The notes: a model not told the origin generated them from the sequence alone. Shown: positions 17,624 through 26,315, counted from the stretch's first letter. The stretch is 64,000 nt of DNA from Candidatus Limnocylindrales bacterium (GCA_035559535.1 DATMBG010000010.1:26359-90358), one strand, 5' to 3'. Numbers and translations are program-made.

Positions 17624-18586
17624 TCAGGCTTTGGGAGCATTCAGTACCCTGACAGGCTTACCGGCCAGGAAAGCCTGAATATCTTCTACGGCATCCCTAA
17701 AGAATACCTCATAAGTTTCTTTAGTCACGTATCCAATATGGGGAGTGATGACGGTATTTTTTAATCTTCTGAAGGGGTGATCCAGGGGTAGAGGTTCTAT
17801 ATCGAAGACGTCCAGGGCTGCTCCGGCAATAGTTCCTTTTTCTAAAGCTTCGATAAGAGCTTTTTCATCCACAATGGGACCTCGAGAAGTGTTTATAAGA
17901 TACGCCGTTGGCTTCATGAGGGCCAGCTCCCGGGCCCCTATCAAACCACGGGTTCGATCACTCAGGACCAAATGAATGGTAACGATATCCGAACGGGATA
18001 GCAATTCCTCTTTTCCTACCAGGGTGGCTCCACATTGAGCGGCCCGCTCCGGTGTAAGGTTCTGACTCCAGGCAAGTAAAGACATCCCAAAGGCCTTTCC
18101 AAAGGCTGCTACCTGGGAGCCGAGCTTTCCGAGGCCTAATATCCCCAGGACCTTACCGTGTAATCCTATCCCGATTCGGAGTTGCCAGTGGCCTGAGCGT
18201 ACTGCCTGGTCCTCATAGGGGATATTTCGGAGTAGGGCTAGAATAAGTCCCCAGGTCAATTCCGCGGTGGGCTGAATCAGCAGGCCGGTACCGGATACCA
18301 CAATCCCCAGTTTCGCAGCCGCCTCCATATCAATGGAAGCATTTCGTGTTCCGGTCGTAACGAGTAATTTTAACCTGGGAAGCCGTTCCAGCAACGTCTT
18401 TGGGAAAGGGGTTCGCTCCCGCATGGCTACAATAATCTCGAAGTCCTTGAGCCGTTCTGCTACGGCATTTTCATCGGATAGATGGTCGGTGAACACCTGG
18501 ATCTTGACATCGGTCGGCAAAACACTCCAATCGGCCATTTTCAGGGCTACTCCCTGGTAATCATCTAAGATGGCAACTCGCATCAT
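17624..18586 (-). CDS. D-isomer-specific 2-hydroxyacid dehydrogenase family protein
   Basis: A 320-residue NAD(P)-dependent oxidoreductase that interconverts a 2-hydroxy acid and a 2-keto acid. The nucleotide-binding domain has ILGLGKLGSQVAAF (GxGxxG). The catalytic residues appear in order: the arginine in INTSRGPIVD, the Glu in DVFDIEPLPLDHP, and the histidine in VITPHIGY. The start is supported by AAGGAGATAGGGTT before two adjacent ATGs. The family includes glyoxylate, phosphoglycerate and erythronate-type dehydrogenases; the exact substrate cannot be read from sequence. Downstream, on the other strand, nothing competes. Confidence 0.9.
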   Translation of the reverse strand: MMRVAILDDYQGVALKMADWSVLPTDVKIQVFTDHLSDENAVAERLKDFEIIVAMRERTPFPKTLLERLPRLKLLVTTGTRNASIDMEAAAKLGIVVSGTGLLIQPTAELTWGLILALLRNIPYEDQAVRSGHWQLRIGIGLHGKVLGILGLGKLGSQVAAFGKAFGMSLLAWSQNLTPERAAQCGATLVGKEELLSRSDIVTIHLVLSDRTRGLIGARELALMKPTAYLINTSRGPIVDEKALIEALEKGTIAGAALDVFDIEPLPLDHPFRRLKNTVITPHIGYVTKETYEVFFRDAVEDIQAFLAGKPVRVLNAPKA

Positions 18587-18669
18587 AACCCTATCTCCTT
18601 TGCGTATGTTTCATAAGTTCGGAAATAACCTCGTTTTAACCAAATTTAACCTCATTCAAATCATTAAAT

Positions 18670-19125
18670 TTAAACATACCATAACGTTATGGCTTCTGCC
18701 ACACAAACCGGCTTTTCCTGTCCTTCCCGTTCAAAGGTCAATCTCATGAGGGTTCGAGCTCCTTCTTTGATCTCCTCCAGTTCAATGAGCAGTATCCGCA
18801 TGCGAATCCGACTTCCGGCAGGTACAGGACCCGTAAAGCGAACTTTGTTTAACCCATAGTTGATGCGCAGCTTAATTCCTTCTACCTGGTAGATTTCGTT
18901 GATGAATTTCGGAGCCAGGGAAAGGGTCAGATAACCATGGGCGATGGGTACCCCATAGGGGGATTCCTTTTTTGCCCGCTCCACGTCCACATGGATCCAC
19001 TGATGATCTCCGGTAACATCGGCAAAGGCCTTGATGCGATCTTGGGTTATCTCAAACCACTCCGAGACCCCAATTTCTTTTCCAACGTAGTCCTTGAGTT
19101 CTTTAAGGCCGGATAGAATTTTCAT
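18670..19125 (-). CDS. MaoC-like (R)-specific enoyl-CoA hydratase
   Basis: A 151-residue hot-dog-fold protein of the MaoC dehydratase family. The diagnostic hydratase motif is present: FADVTGDHQWIHVD, with the catalytic Asp and His, followed by GVPIAHGYLTLSLAP. The likely reaction is hydration/dehydration of a trans-2-enoyl-CoA. GGAGG precedes the ATG by ten bases. The gene overlaps the end of the upstream alpha/beta hydrolase gene by four bases (ATGA type), so the two are translationally coupled. Confidence 0.9.
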   Translation of the reverse strand: MKILSGLKELKDYVGKEIGVSEWFEITQDRIKAFADVTGDHQWIHVDVERAKKESPYGVPIAHGYLTLSLAPKFINEIYQVEGIKLRINYGLNKVRFTGPVPAGSRIRMRILLIELEEIKEGARTLMRLTFEREGQEKPVCVAEAITLWYV

Positions 19126-19895
19126 AGACTGTTTTCCTCCAAAAAATCTAAAACAATTTTAGAAAACTCCTGGGGGGCCTCTGCATGAACCCAATGTCCT
19201 ACACCTTCCACAACCCGGATTTTAGCCCGGGGAAAAATTTTTTGGATGCTCCCCAGATCTTCATCCTGGATGTAGGGAGAATTTCCACCCTTGATGAACA
19301 GGGTTGGCTTCTCAAACTTTCGGTCTGTCTCTATCCCCTTGAGGAGTTCGTCATAGTTTTGATAAATAGCGTCCAGATTCATTCTCCATCGAAAACCACC
19401 GGATTCATCGGGTATTAAATTTTTAAGCAGGAATTGGCGGGTAGAAAAGTCCGGGATTTTCCCGGTCAAGGCCTCATCAACCTCCTTACGGGTCTTGAAG
19501 GATTTTAAATTTAAAGAATAAAGGGCGTTAAATATTTCCCCATGATGGGGCGGATAAGCCCTGGGAGCCATGTCCACCACCACGAGGGTATCTACCCTTT
19601 CGGGACAGGTAATCGCCAGTTGCATAGCTGTTTTAGCACCCATGGAGTGGCCCAGTACATGGGCGGAGGAAAGATTTTGCTCCTGCATAAGCTGCAGGAT
19701 ATCCTCGGCCATTACGGTATAGTTAAGGGTTTCACTGTGGGGAGACCGGCCATGGTTACGTTGATCCACTGCGAAGACCTTAAAAAATTCCCCAAACACC
19801 TTACTTAGCCAGTGCCAGTTTTCCAGCGAGCCAAAAAGGCCGTGTAGAATGATCAGGGGATGGCCTTCTCCATAAGTTTGATAATAGAGATGCAT
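19122..19895 (-). CDS. Alpha/beta-hydrolase fold protein (YbfF-like esterase)
   Basis: A 257-residue alpha/beta hydrolase. The oxyanion-hole strand is ILHGLFGSLENW, the nucleophile elbow is LGHSMGAK (Ser), and the catalytic His lies in GVGHWVHAEAP; the acid is probably the Asp in YIQDEDLG or nearby. DQRNHGRSPHS is typical of the YbfF esterase subgroup. I use the ATG at 19895 (GAGG seven bases upstream); the open frame extends to 19982 but the added residues look unrelated to the fold. Coupled to the MaoC-like gene, so the substrate may be a thioester or ester of a short acyl group. Confidence 0.87.
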   Translation of the reverse strand: MHLYYQTYGEGHPLIILHGLFGSLENWHWLSKVFGEFFKVFAVDQRNHGRSPHSETLNYTVMAEDILQLMQEQNLSSAHVLGHSMGAKTAMQLAITCPERVDTLVVVDMAPRAYPPHHGEIFNALYSLNLKSFKTRKEVDEALTGKIPDFSTRQFLLKNLIPDESGGFRWRMNLDAIYQNYDELLKGIETDRKFEKPTLFIKGGNSPYIQDEDLGSIQKIFPRAKIRVVEGVGHWVHAEAPQEFSKIVLDFLEENSL

Positions 19896-20087
19896 GATAA
19901 ACCTCAAGCTCCCAGGAGCGGTTAAATAAGGATTCGACCCCGGTATTTCCGAAGCCCTTCTTATGTTACCGACCGACGGCAAAAGTCCCCATATCTTTTC
20001 AGGGATAGGAAGTAAAGATCTGCTAAACCGGTTTTATCAGACCCTGTTCCCGCCACGGGTAGCATTTTACCTTATTTCCTGCTTAGA

Positions 20088-20747
20088 TTAAAGGATAAAT
20101 TTCAAAGAAGTTTTCTGTCCACCAGACACTTTTGCATAATGTTCATCAAAATTTAGCATATCCAAAAGGCTTTCGCCCTTATCCATCCGTTTATAAACCT
20201 CCTCTTCTTTACTCTGGATTTCTTGAGCGATGGGTAGGGCTTCGGATAATTCCTTGAGGCTTGCGACAAGAATTCCATCCTCATCTCCGAAAACAATATC
20301 CCCGGGGTTCACCGTAACTCCCCCACAGGTTATGGGAATCTGGGTATCAAAAATTCGGGAGGTGGTACCGGATAAGGGAGAGATAGATCTTGCATATACC
20401 GGGAGCTGTAAAGTTCGAATTCTCCAGGTATCTCGACAAGCCCCATCAACAATGATTCCGGCCAATCCTTTTCGTAGGGCTTCCCTGGTAAACAACTCAC
20501 CGACCAAGGCCCGTGAACCCCCTTGACCATCAATCACCAGAACTTCTCCGGGTTGCGCATCTTTAAGGGCTTTGATGACCGTCAAAAAATCATTGTAGCA
20601 GGAAACCGTATGGGCAATACCTATAAGTTTTAAGCCCGATCGGATAGGACGTATTCCGGAGTCCAGGACTCTCAGGTTCTTGTTTGCATCGGAAAGGCAG
20701 GCCGTATCGAGTTTAGATAGAATTTCTTTACTTTGCTTGAAGTCCAT
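20088..20747 (-). CDS. RraA-like family protein (4-hydroxy-4-methyl-2-oxoglutarate aldolase / demethylmenaquinone methyltransferase-like)
   Basis: A 219-residue member of the RraA-like fold. Visible marks are AHTVSCYNDFLTVIKAL, the GEVLVIDGQGG strand, ALVGELFTREALRKGLAGIIVDGACRD with the conserved Arg-Asp pair that binds metal and substrate, and VNPGDIVFGDEDGI at the C-terminal end. Proteins with this fold range from RNase E regulators to metal-dependent aldolase/decarboxylases. Presence of the RD pair and the metabolic neighbours make an enzyme more likely here. The ribosome binding site is poor. Confidence 0.85.
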   Translation of the reverse strand: MDFKQSKEILSKLDTACLSDANKNLRVLDSGIRPIRSGLKLIGIAHTVSCYNDFLTVIKALKDAQPGEVLVIDGQGGSRALVGELFTREALRKGLAGIIVDGACRDTWRIRTLQLPVYARSISPLSGTTSRIFDTQIPITCGGVTVNPGDIVFGDEDGILVASLKELSEALPIAQEIQSKEEEVYKRMDKGESLLDMLNFDEHYAKVSGGQKTSLKFIL

Positions 20748-20756
20748 GATGGACAG

Positions 20757-20942
20757 AGGCCAGGGGGTCAGAGATCAGAATTCAAGGGTTTCCCTTCTGA
20801 CTTCCAACTCTTGGCTTCTGGTTATACCATAACTTTGTTTACTTGGTTTTGCTTGACTTTTAAGTGGTCCCCACCCCCGACCCCTCTCCCACGCTGCGGG
20901 AGAGGGGGATATTTGGGAAGGTGTAAAACGTAAAATACAATA
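20757..20942. repeat. Repeat-rich intergenic segment: TCAGGAG-type inverted repeat plus a MITE-like copy
   Basis: Positions 20757-20823 form a TCAGAGATCAGAA...TTCTGACTTCCAA inverted repeat of the same type as at 9048 and 50520. Positions about 20831-20942 resemble the end of the element at 55464-55650: CTTTGTTTACTTGGTTTTG and TTTAAGTGGTCC followed by the CCCCACCCCCGACCCCTCTCCC hairpin. No protein is encoded. Confidence 0.55.
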
Positions 20943-20978
20943 TCCGGCCACGAAGGTCAACAAGATATTGGAATTCGT

Positions 20979-21019
20979 GGTATCTGTAACAATTTTTTAC
21001 AAAATTGTTACAGATATCC
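20979..21019. repeat. Perfect 16-bp inverted repeat (possible operator or attenuator)
   Basis: TATCTGTAACAATTTT at 20981-20996 and its exact complement at 21001-21016 are separated by four bases, with the pairing continuing imperfectly outward (GG/CC). It lies between the histidine kinase gene and the RraA-like gene. There is no T-tract on either side, so it is not a standard terminator. It could be a binding site for a dimeric regulator upstream of the RraA-like gene. The rest of 21020-21167 holds only small hairpins (for example ACCCATT/AATGGGT near 21110-21125). Confidence 0.6.
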
Positions 21020-21167
21020 GAGGACCTTCTCGAGTTGCCCGCCTTACGGAGGTAATATCCCGGAGGGGAATGAGGTTGTGCCGGGATGGAAGATACCGGT
21101 TAGAAACCCATTTTAGAATGGGTCCGAGACCTATCATTCTTCCTGCCTGGCAGGTTTTTATTCGAAT

Positions 21168-22364
21168 TCATTGGGAGAGGGGAATCTCGACGAAAAAAGA
21201 AGTTCCCTGATCTACCTGGCTGATTAAATCTACCTTACCTCCGTGGACCTGAATAATTCCGTAACTGACACTTAAACCAAGTCCCACTCCCTTACCCACC
21301 TCTTTGGAGGTGAAGAAAGGATCGAAAATCTTTTTTAAATGAGCTTCCGGAATACCGGCTCCATTATCGGATAGGGTAATTCGAATAAAGGGGAGCGGAA
21401 GATGGAGGAGGATTTCATCTGGAGGAAGTTTGGAAATTAATTCCGAGCTAATATATAAGTTTTTTTGTCTTTGGGACTTCAGCAAGGCTTCTTCGGCATT
21501 ATCTATAATGTTTAAAAAAGCTTGCTGAAGCTGATAGAAATCACCCTGGATTTCAGGCAATCCAGGTGCTAAATTCTTTGTAACCTGGATGTGATTTTGG
21601 GCCAGACTGGCGGCTCGTAACTCCAAAACACTTTCGAGAACTTCATTTATTTGAAGGGGTCGCTTGATGGGTTTAGATCCCCGCGTAAAGAGAAGAAGGT
21701 TTTGGATAATTTTATTAATACGATTGGCCTCTTTATTAATTTTTTCCAGGCTCTGGCGGACTTTTTCCTCCAGACCGGGATCTTTAAGAAGCAACTGCGC
21801 ATAACCCATTACTCCGGCCAGAGGATTATTAATCTCATGGGCGATTCCTGATAAAAGCTGACCTAAAGAAGCCATCTTTTCGGCCTGAACCAATTGGTTT
21901 TGCGTGACTCTGAGCTGGTTTAAGGTCTCCTCCAATTTTTTATTGGTCTCCAGTATTTCCAGATTCTTCTGTTTCAGTTCTTGGGCAGCTTCTCTTTTTT
22001 CCAGGCCCCTTCGAATGGTAATCTTTAACTCTTCATCTGAACAGGGTTTGTTGAGATAATAGTAAGCTCCCTTGCTCATGGCCTCAATGGCACTGCTCAT
22101 AGATCCATATCCTGTCAGGACCACCACAATAGTATCCGGGAAAACTTTCTTAACCTCTTCTAAAACTTCTAACCCTGTTATATCCTGGAGTTTTAAGTCC
22201 GTTAAAACCAGATCGAATTCCGTTTGTCGAATTTTCTCTATGGCTCCCCGCCCATTTGCAACCGTTACGATATGGTATCCTTCTTGTTCCAGCTTTTTTT
22301 CCAGAACCAGCCGTACCAACTCCTCATCCTCTACGATGAGGATACTCTTTTTTGAGTTTCCCAT
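21168..22364 (-). CDS. Hybrid sensor: N-terminal receiver domain plus histidine kinase
   Basis: A 398-residue soluble two-component protein. Residues 1-120 are a receiver with acidic pocket VEDEE, phosphoacceptor D56 (VLTDLKL), LTGYGS and NKP lysine. A coiled coil (about 120-165) leads to the HisKA dimerisation domain with H176 in SGIAHEINNP. The ATPase domain follows with DNAEEAL (N box), SDNGAGIPE (G1) and GVGLGLSVSYGI (G2). With the receiver first and no sensor domain, the kinase is probably controlled by phosphorylation from another kinase. AGGAG precedes the ATG. It is divergent from the receiver-DUF4388 gene across 280 bases with back-to-back promoters. Confidence 0.95.
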   Translation of the reverse strand: MGNSKKSILIVEDEELVRLVLEKKLEQEGYHIVTVANGRGAIEKIRQTEFDLVLTDLKLQDITGLEVLEEVKKVFPDTIVVVLTGYGSMSSAIEAMSKGAYYYLNKPCSDEELKITIRRGLEKREAAQELKQKNLEILETNKKLEETLNQLRVTQNQLVQAEKMASLGQLLSGIAHEINNPLAGVMGYAQLLLKDPGLEEKVRQSLEKINKEANRINKIIQNLLLFTRGSKPIKRPLQINEVLESVLELRAASLAQNHIQVTKNLAPGLPEIQGDFYQLQQAFLNIIDNAEEALLKSQRQKNLYISSELISKLPPDEILLHLPLPFIRITLSDNGAGIPEAHLKKIFDPFFTSKEVGKGVGLGLSVSYGIIQVHGGKVDLISQVDQGTSFFVEIPLSQ

Positions 22365-22469
22365 GGATTTTATCTCCTATACCAGATGAGAAAAGCTTTT
22401 ACCGCCTTATTTCAAAATCTCTGTAACCGGAGAGGTTCAAAATGGCTATGATTTAGAAGTATGCCTCCA

Positions 22470-22498
22470 AGCATAGGATTTCTTCTCGGACTTGTCAA
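22470..22498 (-). promoter_or_regulatory. Sigma-70-type promoter of the hybrid kinase gene
   Basis: Minus strand: TTGACA (22498-22493), 17 bases, TATGCT (22475-22470). It leaves a leader of about 100 bases before the kinase ATG at 22364. Confidence 0.65.
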
Positions 22499-22522
22499 CG
22501 AAATTTTTATGTGCCTTTTTAT

Positions 22523-22552
22523 TTGACAAGCTATAAAACCTCATGATATGTT
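22523..22552 (+). promoter_or_regulatory. Sigma-70-type promoter of the receiver-DUF4388 gene
   Basis: Plus strand: TTGACA (22523-22528), 18 bases, TATGTT (22547-22552). With the kinase promoter it makes a divergent pair only 24 bases apart, which suggests shared control of the signalling cluster. Confidence 0.55.
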
Positions 22553-22643
22553 TTTTTCGATTTTTCTACTTGTTTTAGCTTTCTCTTAATCCAGAGGTTA
22601 GGATCCATGATATCAGAATTTATCTTTTAGAACATGATGGAAT

Positions 22644-23405
22644 ATGGCTAAGATATTGTTAATAAGTTCGGACCCGATTACAAACGGTTACTTGATTCCT
22701 GTTTTGGAGCTTGCCGATCATACGGTAATCCGGATAGATTCGTTAGAGGCAGCTTTACATCTCCTGCTTCATCAGGCTCGGGAAGAAAAAGAACCCCTTC
22801 CGGAGCTCGTAATGGTAGAGGGTCATATGTTGGGAGGTATTTCCCCTTTAGAGTTCCAGAATAAAGTAAAGACTCTTTTGAGAGGAACCCAGCCAGAGAC
22901 TCCCATCCTGTTTATTTTGGAAGAGGGGAGTTTAACCCAGGATGCTAAGGACACCCTCAAAGGGCAAATCACCTATCTTGTAAAACCTACCCATATCTCT
23001 GCCTTTTCGGATTTTTTCAGAGAGCTTCGGAGCTCTTTAGATCAGCTTTCTCGATCCGGTGGAGGGAGTTTGAGTAAACATACATCCCTGGTAGCCAATC
23101 TGGCCGAAGAACATCTGCCTTCCCTGCTTCATATGTTAAGTTTGGTAAGGGCCTCTGGATATGCGACTTTGACAAATCCCAGAACGAAGCAAACAGGTAC
23201 ACTCCACCTGCGGTATGGAGATGTTACCAAAGCGATTCTGGTGGATACGACGAGTTCTCCTAAACGGAGGCTAGAAGGAACCGAAGCCCTTCAAGCCCTT
23301 GTAGATTGGGAAGAAGGAGTTTTTTCCTTCGGACGAGCAGACCCTGAAAAAATGCCAAAGGGGGAATCAGCCCGCTGGGTTGTGTTGAAATGTGGAATTC
23401 GTTAA
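22644..23405 (+). CDS. Degenerate receiver domain fused to DUF4388
   Basis: A 253-residue protein. The first ~130 residues have the receiver fold pattern (KILLISSDP, LPELVMVEG, PILFILEEG, TYLVKPTH). However, the phosphoacceptor position carries Glu59 (VMVEG) rather than Asp, and the usual acidic pair after strand 1 is reduced to one Asp. Residues about 145-250 are a DUF4388 domain (SLVANLAEEHLPSLLHMLSLV, then GTLHLRYGDVTKAILVD), a module seen with gliding, c-di-GMP and two-component proteins. It is probably a phosphorylation-independent or locked-on adaptor. Next downstream, 33 bases away, is the CNB/patatin-like gene, so they likely act together. Confidence 0.8.
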   Translation: MAKILLISSDPITNGYLIPVLELADHTVIRIDSLEAALHLLLHQAREEKEPLPELVMVEGHMLGGISPLEFQNKVKTLLRGTQPETPILFILEEGSLTQDAKDTLKGQITYLVKPTHISAFSDFFRELRSSLDQLSRSGGGSLSKHTSLVANLAEEHLPSLLHMLSLVRASGYATLTNPRTKQTGTLHLRYGDVTKAILVDTTSSPKRRLEGTEALQALVDWEEGVFSFGRADPEKMPKGESARWVVLKCGIR

Positions 23406-23438
23406 CCCACTTTTTCACTATCCAGGAGAATGGCGGGA

Positions 23439-25394
23439 ATGATGCTTAATCTTCAAGAACTGAGAAAGAGCGCATTATTTACAGGGGTAGAGGTAGCAGA
23501 ACTCCGGAGAGTTCTCCCTCAATTGGAGAAAAAATATTACTCCCGAGGGGCCATCATCTTTAAAGAAGGAGATCCCAGTCAGGCTCTGTATCTTATCCTC
23601 TCGGGACAGGTCAAAATCATCGAACGAAATCAACAGGGACGACCGGAGGTACTCATGTACCTGCACGCCGGAGATTTTTTTGGTGAAACTTCGGTTATCA
23701 CCCATGAAATCAGATCCGTTACCGCAGAGGTGGTCATCGATGCAGAGATCCTCATCATCCCTAAAGCAGTTTTTGAAGAGATCTATCATCGAGAGCCTAA
23801 GATCTTACACAACGTCATTAGAACCCTGAGTCAAAGGCTCTCCTTAAAAACCAAAGGACTTGTCCAACGTAACCCCAAAACCCATAGTATTATAGCCATT
23901 TACCATCCTAGGAAAGAAATCGAAGGCGCTTTCTTAACGAGTAACCTGGCCGCCAGCATTTTGAAACAAACCGAAACCTCGGTCGCCGTCTTAGATCTCT
24001 CCCTTAAGAATCCTAATCTGGTCAAGATTTTGAGGCTGGATTCAGACAAAGAAATTAAGGACGAAGAAATCAATCAGGAACTCGTAGAAAAGATGTTGAT
24101 TTCCCATCCCTCGGGTTTAGAGCTTTTAGCTTTATCTCCTGAATTTCTTAGAGAAGGGAAAATCGGTCGAGAGAAAATAGCCCGGATTTTATCTATTCTC
24201 AAGGAGAAGTTTAGCTATACGGTAATAAATACGAGTCCGGAAATTACAAAAGGTACTTTTGAAGCTTTAGACCTATCGGACAAAATTGTCCTTTTAATTC
24301 CCTTTGGGGAAGAACCTCCGGTCCATATGTTCGATCAGCAGGAGGTTATCACTGTATATTACCAGACCCCTCAACACCCTGGTGCAGTGGAGGAGTTCTT
24401 GACAGGAGCGCCACCTTTGATAATAGATTGGGGGCCTGAATTCCTCGAGCCGTTTCATAAAGCCGGGGAATTGATTGTTGAGAAAGCTTCAGATAATCCT
24501 ACCAGTGAGGCCATTCATAGGTTGGCCAGGCACATTACCGGGCTAAAATTGGGTATTGCCCTGGGCGGGGTTGCGGCAAGGGGATTGGCCCATATAGGGG
24601 TTCTGGATGTCCTGGAACAGAATAAGATACCCATAGACCTCATAGCAGCCACCAACACCGGAGCGATCATTGGAGCAGCCTATGCTTCGGGAGTCAGAAG
24701 TAAAAATCTCATCGAGATCGCCTCCCAATTGGCCTATGAGTATGAATTGGGGACCTTGAGGGACTTCAGGATTTTTCAAGGGGGATTCCTATCAAACAAA
24801 AAAGTTCTTAAACTCATTGCAAGCTTTCTGGGACCCTTGAAGACGTTTGGCCGGTTAAAAATCCCCCTTCGGATTATTACCATGGAATTAGAAACCGGAA
24901 AAGACGTTGCCTTTGAAAAGGGTTCTTTATGGGATGCCCTTCAAGCCTCCATGGCCGTACCAGGTCTGTTTCCACCTGTAAAGATAGGAGGAAAAACTTT
25001 TGTAGATGGGTCCAACATAAATCCCATTCCGGTCAGCCATCTTATCGAAATGCGCGCCGATATTGTCGTAGGGGTTAATGCGTTGTCCCCTCTGAGACGG
25101 TATTTCTCCACCGGTTCCGGAGATATGGAAAAAAGTACTCGGGAAGAGGCTTTAACCGAAGATTGGAAGATGATGGATATCATCATGAGATCATTCCAAA
25201 AATTGCAACATGAGATAGGCCTTTCCAAAGCCACTCTGGCAGATCTTACCATCACACCTGAGGTTACCGGATTCAGTTGGAAGGACTTTAAAAGAGCACC
25301 TGAAATTATCGACGCCGGTCGAAGGGCTGCCGAGCAAGCGTTACCTAAACTTTTAGAAATTCGGAGTAAGCGAAAACTCTACAGGCGAAGTTAG
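23439..25394 (+). CDS. Cyclic-nucleotide-binding domain + degenerate ParA-like domain + degenerate patatin-like domain
   Basis: About 651 residues. Residues ~5-125 are a cyclic-nucleotide-binding domain (IFKEGDPSQALYLILSGQVKI, GDFFGETSVI). Residues ~145-305 look like a CpaE/MinD-type ATPase (FLTSNLAASIL, VAVLDLSLKNPNLVKIL, YTVINTSPEIT) but with HPRKEIEGA where KGGVGKT is expected. Residues ~370-560 are patatin-like (LGGVAARGLAHIGVL oxyanion loop; FVDGS with Asp523). The nucleophile elbow, normally GTSMG, reads ATNTG with Asn406 replacing Ser. It is therefore a pseudo-ATPase and pseudo-lipase, probably a cNMP-responsive scaffold or regulator. AGGAG sits ten bases before the ATG at 23439; an ATG at 23430 is too close. 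Its last four bases overlap the convergent lipoprotein gene. Confidence 0.86.
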   Translation: MMLNLQELRKSALFTGVEVAELRRVLPQLEKKYYSRGAIIFKEGDPSQALYLILSGQVKIIERNQQGRPEVLMYLHAGDFFGETSVITHEIRSVTAEVVIDAEILIIPKAVFEEIYHREPKILHNVIRTLSQRLSLKTKGLVQRNPKTHSIIAIYHPRKEIEGAFLTSNLAASILKQTETSVAVLDLSLKNPNLVKILRLDSDKEIKDEEINQELVEKMLISHPSGLELLALSPEFLREGKIGREKIARILSILKEKFSYTVINTSPEITKGTFEALDLSDKIVLLIPFGEEPPVHMFDQQEVITVYYQTPQHPGAVEEFLTGAPPLIIDWGPEFLEPFHKAGELIVEKASDNPTSEAIHRLARHITGLKLGIALGGVAARGLAHIGVLDVLEQNKIPIDLIAATNTGAIIGAAYASGVRSKNLIEIASQLAYEYELGTLRDFRIFQGGFLSNKKVLKLIASFLGPLKTFGRLKIPLRIITMELETGKDVAFEKGSLWDALQASMAVPGLFPPVKIGGKTFVDGSNINPIPVSHLIEMRADIVVGVNALSPLRRYFSTGSGDMEKSTREEALTEDWKMMDIIMRSFQKLQHEIGLSKATLADLTITPEVTGFSWKDFKRAPEIIDAGRRAAEQALPKLLEIRSKRKLYRRS

Positions 25395-26173
25395 GAAATG
25401 TTTTCCTTCCGTCTCTTAGCCAGTTCCAGCTCCCGGGTATATTGATTAAGTAAATATTGGGTGTAAGGTCTATTTTTATTTGAAGCCTTAGTCAGGAGCT
25501 GCTCGCAGGTTTCTTTCGCTTTCTGTAAGTATTCAATGGCTTTATCTAAAGAGTTTACATTTTTATTAACCCCAAAATCAGCTTCGTACTCGGCTGCAAT
25601 ATTTCCATAACTGATGGCTTCCGCTTCCCGGGCATAGGCCACCATGTCACTATCCCTCTCAACTCCCGGCATATCCCGTAAGGCTTTAAAAGTTGCGGCA
25701 GCTTCTTTGTAGAGATCGACCACATTCTGCTGGAATCGGCCTTTCTCCTTTTCATTCAACCTAGCAGCCTGGGCCGTCTGTAAGATTCCACTGAGGATAT
25801 AGAAAAGTTCCCGCTCCCGGGGATTTGCGTTTAACATAATGCTGCTTCCTTGCTGGATGGTTTCTTCGGCCTCCTTAAACTCCCCCAGCTCAATATAAGC
25901 AAAGGCCTGCAAAGCATAAGCCTGGGCCAGAACCTGCAAATTTCCCAGGTGTTTTGGATCTTTGGTTTCTTCCTCAATGATTTTTTGAAAAGAGAGGATA
26001 GCGTCTCTATAAGCCTGATCAGCCTGAGGGTCCTCCCCATTTATACGATATACAGATGCCAGGTTAAATAACTCTCTGGCCCGCGTTAATTCTCTGGGGG
26101 TACATCCTGCAATGAGAATTATCACACAAATATAGACCAGCCGGAATTTATTAGGCAACCGGGAAGCTATCAT
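25391..26173 (-). CDS. TPR-like helical lipoprotein
   Basis: About 260 residues. The N-terminus has a lipoprotein signal (VYICVIILIAGC), placing Cys about 24 as the lipidated residue. The rest is helical with TPR-like pairs: ARELFNLASVYRINGEDPQADQAYRDAI, LAQAYALQAFAYIELGEFKEAEETI, AIEYLQKAKETCEQLL. TPR lipoproteins usually act as adaptors at the cell envelope. The start I use is the ATG at 26173 (AAGGG upstream); a longer frame to 26206 is unlikely. Its end overlaps the end of the plus-strand CNB/patatin-like gene by four bases. No specific partner can be named. Confidence 0.75.
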   Translation of the reverse strand: MIASRLPNKFRLVYICVIILIAGCTPRELTRARELFNLASVYRINGEDPQADQAYRDAILSFQKIIEEETKDPKHLGNLQVLAQAYALQAFAYIELGEFKEAEETIQQGSSIMLNANPRERELFYILSGILQTAQAARLNEKEKGRFQQNVVDLYKEAAATFKALRDMPGVERDSDMVAYAREAEAISYGNIAAEYEADFGVNKNVNSLDKAIEYLQKAKETCEQLLTKASNKNRPYTQYLLNQYTRELELAKRRKENIS

Positions 26174-26315
26174 AGACCCTTCGTGTCCTTTACGCCTTCT
26201 CTGCAAACTTTGCGGTTAAAAATTAAACCGCAGAGAATGCCGGGAAAGAAGAAAACAGAATAGAAATCCTAATGGATTTTTTTATCCAGTTCTCACGATT
26301 CTCAGAAAAGAGATT

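Noticed and set aside
26207-26235. GCGGTTAAAAATTAAACCGC hairpin between the lipoprotein and binding-protein genes as a terminator
   Set aside because: Six-base stem without a T-tract on the minus strand; could be a weak terminator but evidence is too thin.
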